This document shows, in pieces, positions 54,710 to 63,216 of a stretch of 64,000 nucleotides of DNA. This DNA is from Variovorax sp. CF313 (GTDB lineage: Bacteria > Pseudomonadota > Gammaproteobacteria > Burkholderiales > Burkholderiaceae_C), in NCBI RefSeq assembly GCF_000282635.1, contig NZ_AKIW01000094.1, positions 32,920 through 96,919 on the forward strand, written 5' to 3'. The notes under the pieces were generated by a model that saw nothing but the letters and a program-made list of their open reading frames with translations, was not told where the DNA came from and made no database searches. Each line of letters starts with the position of its first letter. The stretch's first letter is position 1. The position numbers and the translations under genes are program-made.

Positions 54710-55309
54710 TCAGAGATGGATGAAGTAGCGGTACTTGGTGAGGCTGCCCTGGCTGGGCAACGTGACGAAGGTCTCGGCCAGCATGCCGCCATGGGCCGTG
54801 ATCACCTTCTGCGACGCGAAGTTGTCCGGGCTGGTCGTGATCTCGACGCGGCTCAGCCCCTCGCGCGCGGCCAGCGTCAGCATGGCGCCGAGTGCGCGCG
54901 TGGCGTAGCCCCTGCGCTGCTTCCACGGCACCACGTTGTAGCCGATGTGGCCCAGGCAGTAGATCGGCAAGGCGTCGGTGCCGGGCTGCCAGCGCAGGTC
55001 GATGCTGCCGCAAAACTCGCCGTCCCACATCCAGCACTTGTAGCCCGGCAGGCGCGGCACCTGCGTGCCGTCCGGCATGGTGATGGGCGCGCCCCTGGCC
55101 TCGCGGTCGACCAGGCTCGCGAGGAACAGGGCGGGGTCGGACTCGATCGCGGCGCGTTCCTCCGCGCCCGATTCGGGCCGCGTCTCGTCGCGCGACCAGC
55201 CCCTGTTCAACGCCGAGACGTAGCCGGCCAGGTAAGGCCTCGCGGGCCAGACGAGCTCCATCGGCCGGGGATCGGTGACGGGACGGGATCGGTACAACGG
55301 CACCTTCAC
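54710..55309 (-). CDS. GNAT-family N-acetyltransferase
   Basis: A 199-residue protein with the GNAT acetyl-CoA loop in YNVVPWKQRRGYATRALGAM (QRRGYAT as the R/Q-x-x-G-x-A/G motif) preceded by a beta-bulge strand YCLGHIGYNV, and followed by the RVEITTSPDNFASQKVI motif B. The substrate is unknown. GTG at 55309 overlaps the lrgB stop as GTGA and gives MKVPLYRSR; ATG at 55261 is an alternative. Confidence 0.8.
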   Translation of the reverse strand: MKVPLYRSRPVTDPRPMELVWPARPYLAGYVSALNRGWSRDETRPESGAEERAAIESDPALFLASLVDREARGAPITMPDGTQVPRLPGYKCWMWDGEFCGSIDLRWQPGTDALPIYCLGHIGYNVVPWKQRRGYATRALGAMLTLAAREGLSRVEITTSPDNFASQKVITAHGGMLAETFVTLPSQGSLTKYRYFIHL

Positions 55310-56034
55310 ACTCCCATCAGCTTGACGACGAGCGGCACCAGCAGTGCGGTCGCGATGCCGTTGAGCCCCATGGCCAGCGCGGAGAATGCGCCCGCCGTCT
55401 CGTTCACCTGGATCGCCCGCGCCGTGCCGATGCCATGCGCGGCAAGGCCGACCGCGAACCCGCGAACCGCGGGCTCCCTGATGCGCAGCAGGTTCAGCAG
55501 CCCCGTCGCCATGATCGCGCCCGAGATGCCGGCAATGGCCGCGGCCACCGCCGCCAGCGAGGGCAGCCCGCCGATCTTCTCGGCCACGCCCATGGCGATG
55601 GGCATGGTGGCCGACTTGGGCGCGAGCGACATCATCAGCTCGTGCGATCCGCCCAGCACCCACGCGATGCCGATGGCCGACACGATGGCCGCGACCGAGC
55701 CCACGAGCAACGCCACGCCAATGGGCAGCCACAACCGCCGCAGCCGTCCGACCTGGCTGTAGAGCGGCACAGCCAGTGCCACGGTGGCGGGGCCGATCAG
55801 GAAGTGCACGAACTTCGCGCCTTCGAAATACGTGTCGTAGGGCGTGCGCGTGAGCAGCAGCACGCCGACGATGACGATCACCGAGACCAGCACCGGGTTG
55901 ACCACCGGATTGCGTCCGCTGCGGGTGTGCAGCCACAGTGCGCCAAGATAGGCCAGCAGCGTGAGCGAAAGCCACAGCAGCGGCGACTGCGCGAGGAAGA
56001 CCCAGATCTCGGAGAGCTTCGCGGGCGCTGTCAT
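55306..56034 (-). CDS. lrgB: LrgB-family membrane protein
   Basis: A 242-residue inner-membrane protein with about seven hydrophobic helices. The LrgB signature is in SLAPKSATMPIAMGVAEKIGG and AAHGIGTARAI. With LrgA it forms a two-gene module first described as controlling murein hydrolase export and cell lysis; plant homologues transport glycolate and glycerate. Function here is not resolved. ATG overlaps the lrgA stop (ATGA). Confidence 0.88.
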   Translation of the reverse strand: MTAPAKLSEIWVFLAQSPLLWLSLTLLAYLGALWLHTRSGRNPVVNPVLVSVIVIVGVLLLTRTPYDTYFEGAKFVHFLIGPATVALAVPLYSQVGRLRRLWLPIGVALLVGSVAAIVSAIGIAWVLGGSHELMMSLAPKSATMPIAMGVAEKIGGLPSLAAVAAAIAGISGAIMATGLLNLLRIREPAVRGFAVGLAAHGIGTARAIQVNETAGAFSALAMGLNGIATALLVPLVVKLMGV

Positions 56035-56384
56035 TCGGCGTCCTTGCCTGTGACGCGGATCATCCAGCGGAACGTGAGCGCGGTGACCGTCATGGTGAAT
56101 GCCGCACCGGCGATGCCCGCCGCAAGGAAGGGCAGCCACTCGCGCCCCACGCGCTCGAAATGCAGCATGACGCCGGTCACGGCCGGGATGAACAACAGCA
56201 TCAGGTTGCGCAGCAGGTGGCCCGAGGTGTCGGCCAGGACCTGTGGCACGCCGCGTCGCACCAGCAGGCCGGCGAACAGCAGCACCATGCCGATCAGCGG
56301 GCCGGGGATGGGCAGGCCGAGCCACTGCACGAGCAGTTCGCCGGCCAGTTGGCAGATAAAGAGCGTGGTGATGGCGTAGAGCAT
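56031..56384 (-). CDS. lrgA: CidA/LrgA-family holin-like protein
   Basis: A 117-residue protein with four membrane helices. The family motif LPIPGPLIGMVLLFAGLL (about 23-40) is present, followed by a Arg/Lys turn and the third helix. It is the usual partner of LrgB and lies only 22 bases after the cobD stop codon, so it seems to be on the same transcript as the cobalamin genes. Confidence 0.88.
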   Translation of the reverse strand: MLYAITTLFICQLAGELLVQWLGLPIPGPLIGMVLLFAGLLVRRGVPQVLADTSGHLLRNLMLLFIPAVTGVMLHFERVGREWLPFLAAGIAGAAFTMTVTALTFRWMIRVTGKDAE

Positions 56385-56406
56385 TTTTTCTCGCGGGTGT
56401 ATGTGG

Positions 56407-57396
56407 TCAGGACGTGTTTGTCCAGGCCTGCTTCAGCGCCTGCTGGCTGGCCGGGGGCAATACGCCGAGGCGCACGTGGCCGGGAAGGCCGAAGGAGGTG
56501 CAGTCGCGCAGTTTGATGCCTTCGGTGCGCAGCGCGGCGGCCACGTCTGGGTACGGACGGTCGGTACGCGCGCAGAAGAAGTTGGCGTCGCTCGGGAGGC
56601 ATTGCCAGCCGAGCGATTCGCAGACCGCGCGTTGTCGGTTTTTCCAGTCCCTCAGGGTCTGCAGGCTTTGGGCCAGCCAGCGTTGCGCTTCGTCGCCGGT
56701 CCAGGCCTCAAGCATCGCCACGCCGTGCGCGCCCAGCGGCCATGAAGGGGCTAGCCGTTCGATGCGTTGCACGAGGCTCGCATCGGCGTCTTCAGGGGCG
56801 ACGGCGTAGGCGGCGCGGATGCCTGTCAGGCCCATGGCCTTGTTCGGTGTCCACAGCTGCCAGAGGCGGTCGCGCTGAGTGGCGTCGAGCGAAGCCTGGC
56901 CTTCGAGGCGCAACGGCTCATAGGCCAGGTCGAGCACACATGCGCCACCCGGGCTCGCAGCCAGCTGCGGCAGATCGGCTTGCGGCTGCCCCAGCGGGCT
57001 CGACGGTTCACAGCACCAGCGCAGCGCGGCGTCGCTGTACGCCTGAGGTGCACGAATCGTTTGCAAAACCCAGGCCTGCGCCGCACGCTCATAGTCGCCA
57101 TAGCTGTGCGCCGGCAGCCAGACGCAACGACCACCGCCTTGTGCGACAGCGGCGCTGATGCGATGAATGAACTCGCTCGCGCTCGCCGCGATGACTATGC
57201 GTGCGGCCTTTACACCATGAAAGGCCGCAAGCCTGCTTCGAAGTGCCGTGTACTGCGGGTCCGGATAGCGAGCGGCGTCGACGACGCGCAACGCGGACAA
57301 CACGGCCGGGCACGCGCCCACGGCATTGCCATTGGTCGAGAAGTCGTGCGGCGCGGCACCGGATGCATCGGGGCCGCCGTGCAGGACCGCGCTCAT
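56407..57396 (-). CDS. cobD: Threonine-phosphate decarboxylase CobD
   Basis: CobD makes (R)-1-amino-2-propanol O-phosphate, the linker of the nucleotide loop in cobalamin. The 329-residue fold-type I PLP enzyme has HDFSTNGNAVG near the start (the usual DFSxNxNPxG region), the Asp in VLDLAYEPL and the PLP lysine in LWTPNKAMGLTGIRAAY. The ATG overlaps the cbiB stop (ATGA), and CbiB uses its product. It corresponds to cobC in the Pseudomonas denitrificans naming. Confidence 0.93.
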   Translation of the reverse strand: MSAVLHGGPDASGAAPHDFSTNGNAVGACPAVLSALRVVDAARYPDPQYTALRSRLAAFHGVKAARIVIAASASEFIHRISAAVAQGGGRCVWLPAHSYGDYERAAQAWVLQTIRAPQAYSDAALRWCCEPSSPLGQPQADLPQLAASPGGACVLDLAYEPLRLEGQASLDATQRDRLWQLWTPNKAMGLTGIRAAYAVAPEDADASLVQRIERLAPSWPLGAHGVAMLEAWTGDEAQRWLAQSLQTLRDWKNRQRAVCESLGWQCLPSDANFFCARTDRPYPDVAAALRTEGIKLRDCTSFGLPGHVRLGVLPPASQQALKQAWTNTS

Positions 57397-58379
57397 ACCC
57401 ACCTCCAGCCGGTCGTTGCCGCGATGGCCAGCGACGCGAACACGCCCAGCGCTGCGGCGGCGCGTCCGCCCAGTTGCGCAGTGCGTTGCATATCCGCCGC
57501 CGAAGGCGCACGCCCCTCGGCATTCAGCGCATACACGCCCGGCTTGGCCAGCCGCACACCGAGCAGCAGCGCCATCGTCGCCATCGGCCAGCCGCTGTTG
57601 GGCGACGGCGTGCGTCGCGCCTCGCCGGACAGCCCCGTGGGCCAGCGCCACGCCGCCAGCGCCAGCAGCCCCACGGTGATGCGCGCCGGAATCCACGAGA
57701 GCAGATCGTCCGCGCGCGCGGCCCATTTGCCGAACCATGTCCAGTCGCGGCCGTTGCGCTCGCCGCGGTAGCCCCACATCGCATCGGCCGTGTTGGCGAA
57801 ACGGTAGAGCGCCGCGCCTGGGAGGCCGAACAGCACGAACCAGAACACCGGGGCCACGAGCGAGTCGTTGAGGTTTTCGGCGAGCGATTCGATGGCGCTT
57901 TCGCGCACTTCGCGCTCACTGAGCCGGGAGACATCGCGGCTCACCAGTCGCGCCAGTTGCTTGCGTCCGGCATCGATCGACACGCTCAACGCCGCCTCGA
58001 CCGCGAGCACTTCGTCGCGCAGCATGCGCCAGGCGAAAAGCGGCTTGAGCAGCAGGCCGAGCAGCAACGCGCCGGCCCACGCGGGCAGCGACAGCGCGAT
58101 GAATGCCTGCATGGCCATGGCGACACCCCACACGGCCGCCGCACCCACGCACCATGTCAGCGCGCCGATGAAGAACATCGGCAGATCCACCAGCTTCGCC
58201 TGGTACGCATGCGGTGCAACGCTCGAACCGACCCAGCCGAGGTAGCGCCCCATCCACACGACGGGATGCAGGCGTGCAGGCGGCTCGCCCAGCCAATGGT
58301 CGATGGCCAGCGCGAGCCACAGCGCGGCGGTGGCCACGATGGCGTGCTCGGGATTCAGATAGGGCATGAGAGCCGCCAT
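57393..58379 (-). CDS. cbiB: Adenosylcobinamide-phosphate synthase CbiB
   Basis: CbiB attaches aminopropanol phosphate to adenosylcobyric acid in the inner membrane. The 328-residue product has several membrane helices, the N-terminal HPVVWMGRYLGWV motif and the central RDVSRLSEREVRESAIESLAE motif, followed by NLNDSLVAPVFW, all typical of CbiB/CobD(Pd). It lies 9 bases after cobN and overlaps cobD by four bases. A start at ATG 58367 is possible. Confidence 0.94.
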   Translation of the reverse strand: MAALMPYLNPEHAIVATAALWLALAIDHWLGEPPARLHPVVWMGRYLGWVGSSVAPHAYQAKLVDLPMFFIGALTWCVGAAAVWGVAMAMQAFIALSLPAWAGALLLGLLLKPLFAWRMLRDEVLAVEAALSVSIDAGRKQLARLVSRDVSRLSEREVRESAIESLAENLNDSLVAPVFWFVLFGLPGAALYRFANTADAMWGYRGERNGRDWTWFGKWAARADDLLSWIPARITVGLLALAAWRWPTGLSGEARRTPSPNSGWPMATMALLLGVRLAKPGVYALNAEGRAPSAADMQRTAQLGGRAAAALGVFASLAIAATTGWRWV

Positions 58380-58388
58380 TCTCGCGAA

Positions 58389-61300
58389 TCAGGCAGGCGC
58401 CCTGCCCCGGCGCCACTGCATCAGCGCGCCGAGTGCGACAAGCAGTGCAGCGCCCAACGCGACCCAGAGCCGAAGGACGACTGTCTCGGCCTTGGGCGAT
58501 GGCGCGTCGGCGGGCGTGGGGTCGAGCTTGAGGCCGCTGACGGGCTGGGGACTATCGGGTGCAGGCCCAGTCGCCGGTGTTTGCACCGGCGCCGACGCTG
58601 GTGCAGCCACGACCACGGGCTCGACCGGCGCGCTCGGCTTGTGCGAAGCCGCAGGCGGCGACAGCTCCGCCTGCGCGAACCGCTGCACACCCGCATTGCG
58701 CTCGCGCAGCCCGGTCGTGCGCACCGCCTCCTCATAGGCCCGCGCCAGCTCGCGCCGTGTGGCCGCATCCGGCTTCCAGTAATTCAGCCGCACCGCATCG
58801 AGCATGCGCTCCAGCGTCTGCGCGAAGGCTGCACGGTTGTCGCCTTCCAGCCATTCGCGCGTGCCCAGCTTGTATCTGTCGCGCACGTACACGTCGTGCA
58901 GCGACTGCCACTGGTCCTGCCGCACGGCCTGCGGCGCCGTGACCTGCCAGCCCCAGAGGAACTGCGCGGTCTTCAGCACCTGCAGCGTGCCGCTGTAGCC
59001 CTCGGCCTTCTGCGCCTCGACCCATTGCGGGTGCAGGTAGCGGGTCTGCATCTCGCGCGCGATGGCGCCTGCGGCCGTGTCGGTGCGCACCGCGCCGCTG
59101 TCGCGCAGGTTCTGCACGTACAGGGCCGGGTCCTTGCCGGTGAGCTGGCGCACCGCCTGCGCGATGCCGCCGAGGTACTGGAACGGATCGTCGTTGGTCA
59201 GCACGCCGTAGAGGTTGGAACTGCGCGCCATCAACGCCGCGTCGACCTGCATGAGATTGCCCGCATAGGCGCCAGGCCGCGCGGCGCCGTCGAGGCCCTT
59301 GCCGTAGGCGTGGCCCATGCGGTCCATGTAGAGCTGCGCCATCTGCGCGTCGCCGCCGCCGCGTTGCTGGCTCGCCCACACGTCGCTCGCAAGCGCGGCT
59401 TCCTCCAGCCCGGCGCCGTAGCTGCCCTGCTCGTTCGAGAACACGCGCGCCGTCGACCAGCGCTGCGCCTCTTGTGCTGTCGCGCCTTCCGCGCGGAGCT
59501 TGCGTGCCAGTGCCTCGCTGTGCTGCGCCACGGCGTTGCCCGATTCGTGCAGGGCCGCCACCTGCTGCACGGCCTCATCGAGCCAACGCATCGTGTTGGC
59601 AAACTGGTCGCGGTAGGAGCCGGTGACACTGATCAGCACATCGATGCGCGGCCGCTTCAGCACCGGCGCGGGAATCACCTCGATGCCCGCCATGCGCCCG
59701 CCCTCGTCCCAGCGCGGCTTCACGCCCATGGCGTAGAAGGCCTGGCTTTCCAGCACGCCCTGGTGGCGCGAGGCCTCGCCGGCCCAGAGCGTGAAGGCGA
59801 TCTTTTCCGGCGGCTTGCCGGCATGGGACGTCGCGTGTTCGGCGATCCACGCGTCCATGGCGGCCACGCCCGTCTCCCACGCCGCGCGCGTCGGCATGCG
59901 GCTCGGGTCGAAGCCGTAGAGATTGCGGCCGGTCGGCAGGCTGTCCGGGTTGCGCACCGGGTCGCCGCCGTAGCTCGATTTCAGGTAGCGCCCATCGAGC
60001 GCGGTCAGCAGGCCTTCGATTTCCTCGTTGTGCGCGAGCACGGCGTCGAGCTTCTGCGCGCGTTCGGCCAGCAGCAGAAGACTTTGCTTCCCGGCGACGG
60101 TCTTTCCCATGGCGCTCGCAGTCTGCGCATCGACAAGCGCAAGCTCGACCCAGCGCGTGGGGCGCGAATCGGCAATGCGCTTCGCATCGATCAGGAAGGC
60201 CTCGTCGATGTCTTCGCCGAGCGCCTCGACCAGCGGCTTGCCGAGAATCTGCAGGATGGTCATGCGGCGGCGCTGCGCATCGGGCGCCTGACCGAAGGTC
60301 GCGAGGCCCAACGGCTGCGCGGTCTGCGCGAGTTCGTCGAGGTACGGATGCAGCACGGCGACGAAGCCCGCGAAGTCCGCGCGAATGCGCGCGGGCGTCC
60401 AGCCGAGGTCGCGGTCGTAGTGCTGTTCGACGAACTCGGCCGCCAGCTGCTTTTCCATCGCGGTCTTCACAGGGCCGGGCGACAGCGTTTCCCAGTCGTG
60501 CATACGCTCGTGCATTTCCTGCACGCCGGGCCGGAAGCCGGCGGGCGCGAACATCGGTGTCGAATGGCTCACCATCGTCGCGCGGCCGCGGCGCTTGGCG
60601 GTGGTGGCTTCGCCGAGGTTGTCCATGATGAACGGATAGACGTTCGGCAGATCGCCCAGCGCGAGCAGCGGATCGTCCTGCACCGACAGCCCGCGCTCCT
60701 TGCCCGCCGACCATTCGAGCGTGCCGTGCGTGCCCACGTGCACCACGGCGCCGGCGCCGAACTGCGTGCGCAGCCAGAGGTAGGTGGCGAGGTAGCTGTG
60801 GCTCAGCGGCACGGCCGAGCGGTGGTAGACCTGCTCGGCCTTGCCCGCCACCTGCGTGCCGGGCTCGAAGCGCGGCGGCTGGCGCAGCACGACGACGTTG
60901 CCGAACTGGACGCGTGGAATCACGAAGGCCGGCTCGCCGGCAACGGGGCGCAGCATAGTCGATTTTTCGGGCGGGCCCCAGTAGGTTTCGATGCGGCGCT
61001 GCGTCTCCACGGGCAGCGCGCGAAACCAGGCGAGGTAGCGCGACAGCGGCATCGCGTCGGCAAGGTTCCTGTCGAGCAGCGGCTGCAGTTCGTCACCCTG
61101 CCCCGTCGGGTAGTAGGCCTTCATCGCGGCCTGCACCTGCGCGATCAGCGCGTCGGCGCCCGGCTGCTCGGTGCGGTAGCCGGCCGACTTCATTGCCGCG
61201 AGCATGTTGCTCACGCTGCGCGGCACGTTGAGAAAGGACGCGCCGAAGTTCGCCTCGCCCGGCGGATAGTTGTAGACCAGCATCGCCACGTGGCGGTCCG

Positions 61301-62393
61301 CAGCCGGCGTGCGCTGCAGGCGCAGCAGCACGGCGGCCTTGTCGGCCACGGCGTCGATCTGCGCGGGCAGCGGCTGCAGCGTGCCGGCCGCGGCATCGCG
61401 GGCGCTGACGAGCATCGGGTCGGTCATGCCTGCCAGCTCGCTCGGGCTGTAGTACGCAGCGATGTCGGTTTGCGAGAGGCCGTCTTTGCTCTGCGCCCAT
61501 TGCGCGGCATCCATCGCCAGCGAGGGCAACGTCTGCAGGACCGGCACGCCGATGCGCTCGAGCTCGGCCTTGCGCTCGTTGGGGCTGAACACCAGCGAGG
61601 CATTGACGATCGCATCGGCCACGCGCCGTTCACCGGCGTGCGTCATGCGGAAGAACAGGTCTTTCTGCTGGCGCGGGCCGTAGAAGGCATAGGCGCGCAT
61701 GCCACGCCGTTCGAGCGAGGCGATCAGCGCGTCGAGCCAGCCGGTGTCGTCGCCCGTCACGGTGGCGCTGTTGACGGCGATGGCGACCGTGCCGCTGCCG
61801 GGCAGCCGTTCGATGGCGGCGATCTCGGTTTCGATACGGGGCCAGGCCGGGTGATAGAGGCCGGCCAGCGGCAGCGGCACGGCATCGGGCAGGCCAGCGA
61901 GATTGCCGGGCTGCGCCAGTGCCTTCATTGCCGCGTCGAGGTTGGCGGTACCGGCAAAGCGCCAGTACTCGCGCACCCGCTGCGCCCACGCCGCTTCGAC
62001 ACCGCGTTCGGCCAGCAGCGGCGCGGCGGCGGAGGTCTGCCCCTTGGCCACCAGCGCGAACTCGCCGATCAGCACATACGGCGCGGCGCTCTGCGCAATC
62101 GTGTCGCCGAAGCGTGCCGCCGCCGCCTGCGCGACGCTGATGTGCGGCGCATCGACGACGAGCAAACGCGCGCCTTCGAGCGCAGCGGCCAGCGTCCCGC
62201 GCGAATCTTGCGACGCCGACACCACCTGCAGCGGCAGCCCCGCCTCGCGCGCCGCGGCCTGCAACCGCACCACGCGCGCCGGGGACACCAGCGACGTGCT
62301 CAGCACCACGACGCGGGAAGGAGCCTGCTGCGCCTGGGCCGGCGAAAAGACGCCCAGCCCCACCATCAACAACCAGAAGAGGAATCGCGTCAC
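58389..62393 (-). CDS. cobN: Exported, membrane-anchored CobN-like chelatase
   Basis: The 1334-residue product belongs to the CobN/BchH/HmuS family of tetrapyrrole metal chelatases; the HGTLEW motif lies near residue 550. Unlike cytoplasmic CobN it has a signal peptide (MTRFLFWLLMVGLGVFSPAQA, cleavage near 21) and a C-terminal membrane helix (about 1308-1328) preceded by a Pro/Ala-rich linker (about 1240-1300) and followed by RRGR, so the body should face the periplasm. GTG at 62393 overlaps the DUF2149 stop (GTGA). No AAA+ partners (CobS/CobT or ChlI/ChlD) are near. The coupled ExbB-like and DUF2149 proteins suggest a proton-driven partner system. Metal insertion or removal and the substrate are not known. 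Confidence 0.88.
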   Translation of the reverse strand: MTRFLFWLLMVGLGVFSPAQAQQAPSRVVVLSTSLVSPARVVRLQAAAREAGLPLQVVSASQDSRGTLAAALEGARLLVVDAPHISVAQAAAARFGDTIAQSAAPYVLIGEFALVAKGQTSAAAPLLAERGVEAAWAQRVREYWRFAGTANLDAAMKALAQPGNLAGLPDAVPLPLAGLYHPAWPRIETEIAAIERLPGSGTVAIAVNSATVTGDDTGWLDALIASLERRGMRAYAFYGPRQQKDLFFRMTHAGERRVADAIVNASLVFSPNERKAELERIGVPVLQTLPSLAMDAAQWAQSKDGLSQTDIAAYYSPSELAGMTDPMLVSARDAAAGTLQPLPAQIDAVADKAAVLLRLQRTPAADRHVAMLVYNYPPGEANFGASFLNVPRSVSNMLAAMKSAGYRTEQPGADALIAQVQAAMKAYYPTGQGDELQPLLDRNLADAMPLSRYLAWFRALPVETQRRIETYWGPPEKSTMLRPVAGEPAFVIPRVQFGNVVVLRQPPRFEPGTQVAGKAEQVYHRSAVPLSHSYLATYLWLRTQFGAGAVVHVGTHGTLEWSAGKERGLSVQDDPLLALGDLPNVYPFIMDNLGEATTAKRRGRATMVSHSTPMFAPAGFRPGVQEMHERMHDWETLSPGPVKTAMEKQLAAEFVEQHYDRDLGWTPARIRADFAGFVAVLHPYLDELAQTAQPLGLATFGQAPDAQRRRMTILQILGKPLVEALGEDIDEAFLIDAKRIADSRPTRWVELALVDAQTASAMGKTVAGKQSLLLLAERAQKLDAVLAHNEEIEGLLTALDGRYLKSSYGGDPVRNPDSLPTGRNLYGFDPSRMPTRAAWETGVAAMDAWIAEHATSHAGKPPEKIAFTLWAGEASRHQGVLESQAFYAMGVKPRWDEGGRMAGIEVIPAPVLKRPRIDVLISVTGSYRDQFANTMRWLDEAVQQVAALHESGNAVAQHSEALARKLRAEGATAQEAQRWSTARVFSNEQGSYGAGLEEAALASDVWASQQRGGGDAQMAQLYMDRMGHAYGKGLDGAARPGAYAGNLMQVDAALMARSSNLYGVLTNDDPFQYLGGIAQAVRQLTGKDPALYVQNLRDSGAVRTDTAAGAIAREMQTRYLHPQWVEAQKAEGYSGTLQVLKTAQFLWGWQVTAPQAVRQDQWQSLHDVYVRDRYKLGTREWLEGDNRAAFAQTLERMLDAVRLNYWKPDAATRRELARAYEEAVRTTGLRERNAGVQRFAQAELSPPAASHKPSAPVEPVVVAAPASAPVQTPATGPAPDSPQPVSGLKLDPTPADAPSPKAETVVLRLWVALGAALLVALGALMQWRRGRAPA

Positions 62394-62746
62394 TTCCCGT
62401 CCTGCGCCGGCACCGCATCGGCCGGCACATAAACCATCGTGCCGTCCTTCAGCCGCCATGCCGTGCCGGCCTTCTCGCCGTCGCCCTGCCCCGTCGCGCC
62501 GCTGGCCTTGAAGCGCGTGATCTTGCGGCCCTCGCGCGTGACGATCTCCATGTTCGGCTGGCCTTCGTTGCGGATGATCGTCACCTTGTCCTGCGCGAAA
62601 GGGTTCATCGGGTTGTTGATGACCGCGATCATCAGCATGCCGATCACCACCATGAACACGTCGATCAGGTTGATGGTCGAGAGCACCGGGTCGTCGTCGT
62701 CGCTGTCCAGGCTGCTCAGTATGGAAAACTGGCGACGACTGCTCAT
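62390..62746 (-). CDS. DUF2149 protein with ExbD-like membrane helix
   Basis: A 118-residue protein with a charged N-terminus, one membrane helix (about 23-43, STINLIDVFMVVIGMLMIAV) and a soluble C-terminal domain. Asp29 in NLIDVFMVV lies where ExbD and TolR have their proton-carrying Asp (FIDVMLVLL in ExbD), so it could form a proton channel with the ExbB-like partner. ATG overlaps the exbB-like stop (ATGA) and the stop overlaps cobN (GTGA). The channel role is inferred. Confidence 0.85.
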   Translation of the reverse strand: MSSRRQFSILSSLDSDDDDPVLSTINLIDVFMVVIGMLMIAVINNPMNPFAQDKVTIIRNEGQPNMEIVTREGRKITRFKASGATGQGDGEKAGTAWRLKDGTMVYVPADAVPAQDGK

Positions 62747-63216
62747 GACAGCCGGTCCCGCGCGTCGAGCACCGTCACCAGCTCGCGCATGAGCCAGCGG
62801 CGGCGCACGGTGTAGACCACGAAGGCGATCGAGGCCGAGGCCAGCGCCACGATCACGCTCGCGAACGCGGGCGCCAGGCTCTGCGCCACGCCCTGCGACT
62901 CGCCCGAGGCCACGGCCACGAGCGCGGGGCCCATCGGGATCATGGTGGCGATCAGCCCCAGCATCGGCGCCACGCGGCTGCACAGGCGCACGCCTTCGAG
63001 CTGCTTGAGCACGACCAGCTCCATCTGCTCCTGGCTGGCCTGCGCGTGGCGCTGCAGCACCAGCGCGCGCGATGGGTCGCGGCGCCGCTGCAGATACTCG
63101 ATGCCGAACGCGCCGAGGCAGTACACGGCATAGACGAAAGACAGCAGCACGCCCAGCGTCACCGGCCAGAGGAACAGGCGCGCAAGCTCGAAGAGAACGG
63201 TATCGAAAGCCAGCAT
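62743..63216 (-). CDS. MotA/TolQ/ExbB-family proton channel protein
   Basis: A 157-residue inner-membrane protein with three helices (about 10-34, 80-103 and 115-141). The MotA/TolQ/ExbB hallmark is in the second helix, VAPMLGLIATMIPMGPAL, and the third, FASVIVALASASIAFVVYTV. It is shorter than typical ExbB (about 240), lacking the long cytoplasmic loop. ATG shares one base with the bluB stop (TGATG). It is encoded with DUF2149 and CobN, not with exbD/tonB. Confidence 0.9.
   Translation of the reverse strand: MLAFDTVLFELARLFLWPVTLGVLLSFVYAVYCLGAFGIEYLQRRRDPSRALVLQRHAQASQEQMELVVLKQLEGVRLCSRVAPMLGLIATMIPMGPALVAVASGESQGVAQSLAPAFASVIVALASASIAFVVYTVRRRWLMRELVTVLDARDRLS

Noticed and set aside
57201..62432. 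A 1743-codon open frame on the plus strand opposite cobN, cbiB and part of cobD
   Set aside because: It is antisense to genes with clear motifs, its translation is His/Arg/Gly-rich low-complexity text typical of high-GC shadow frames, and it has no domain.
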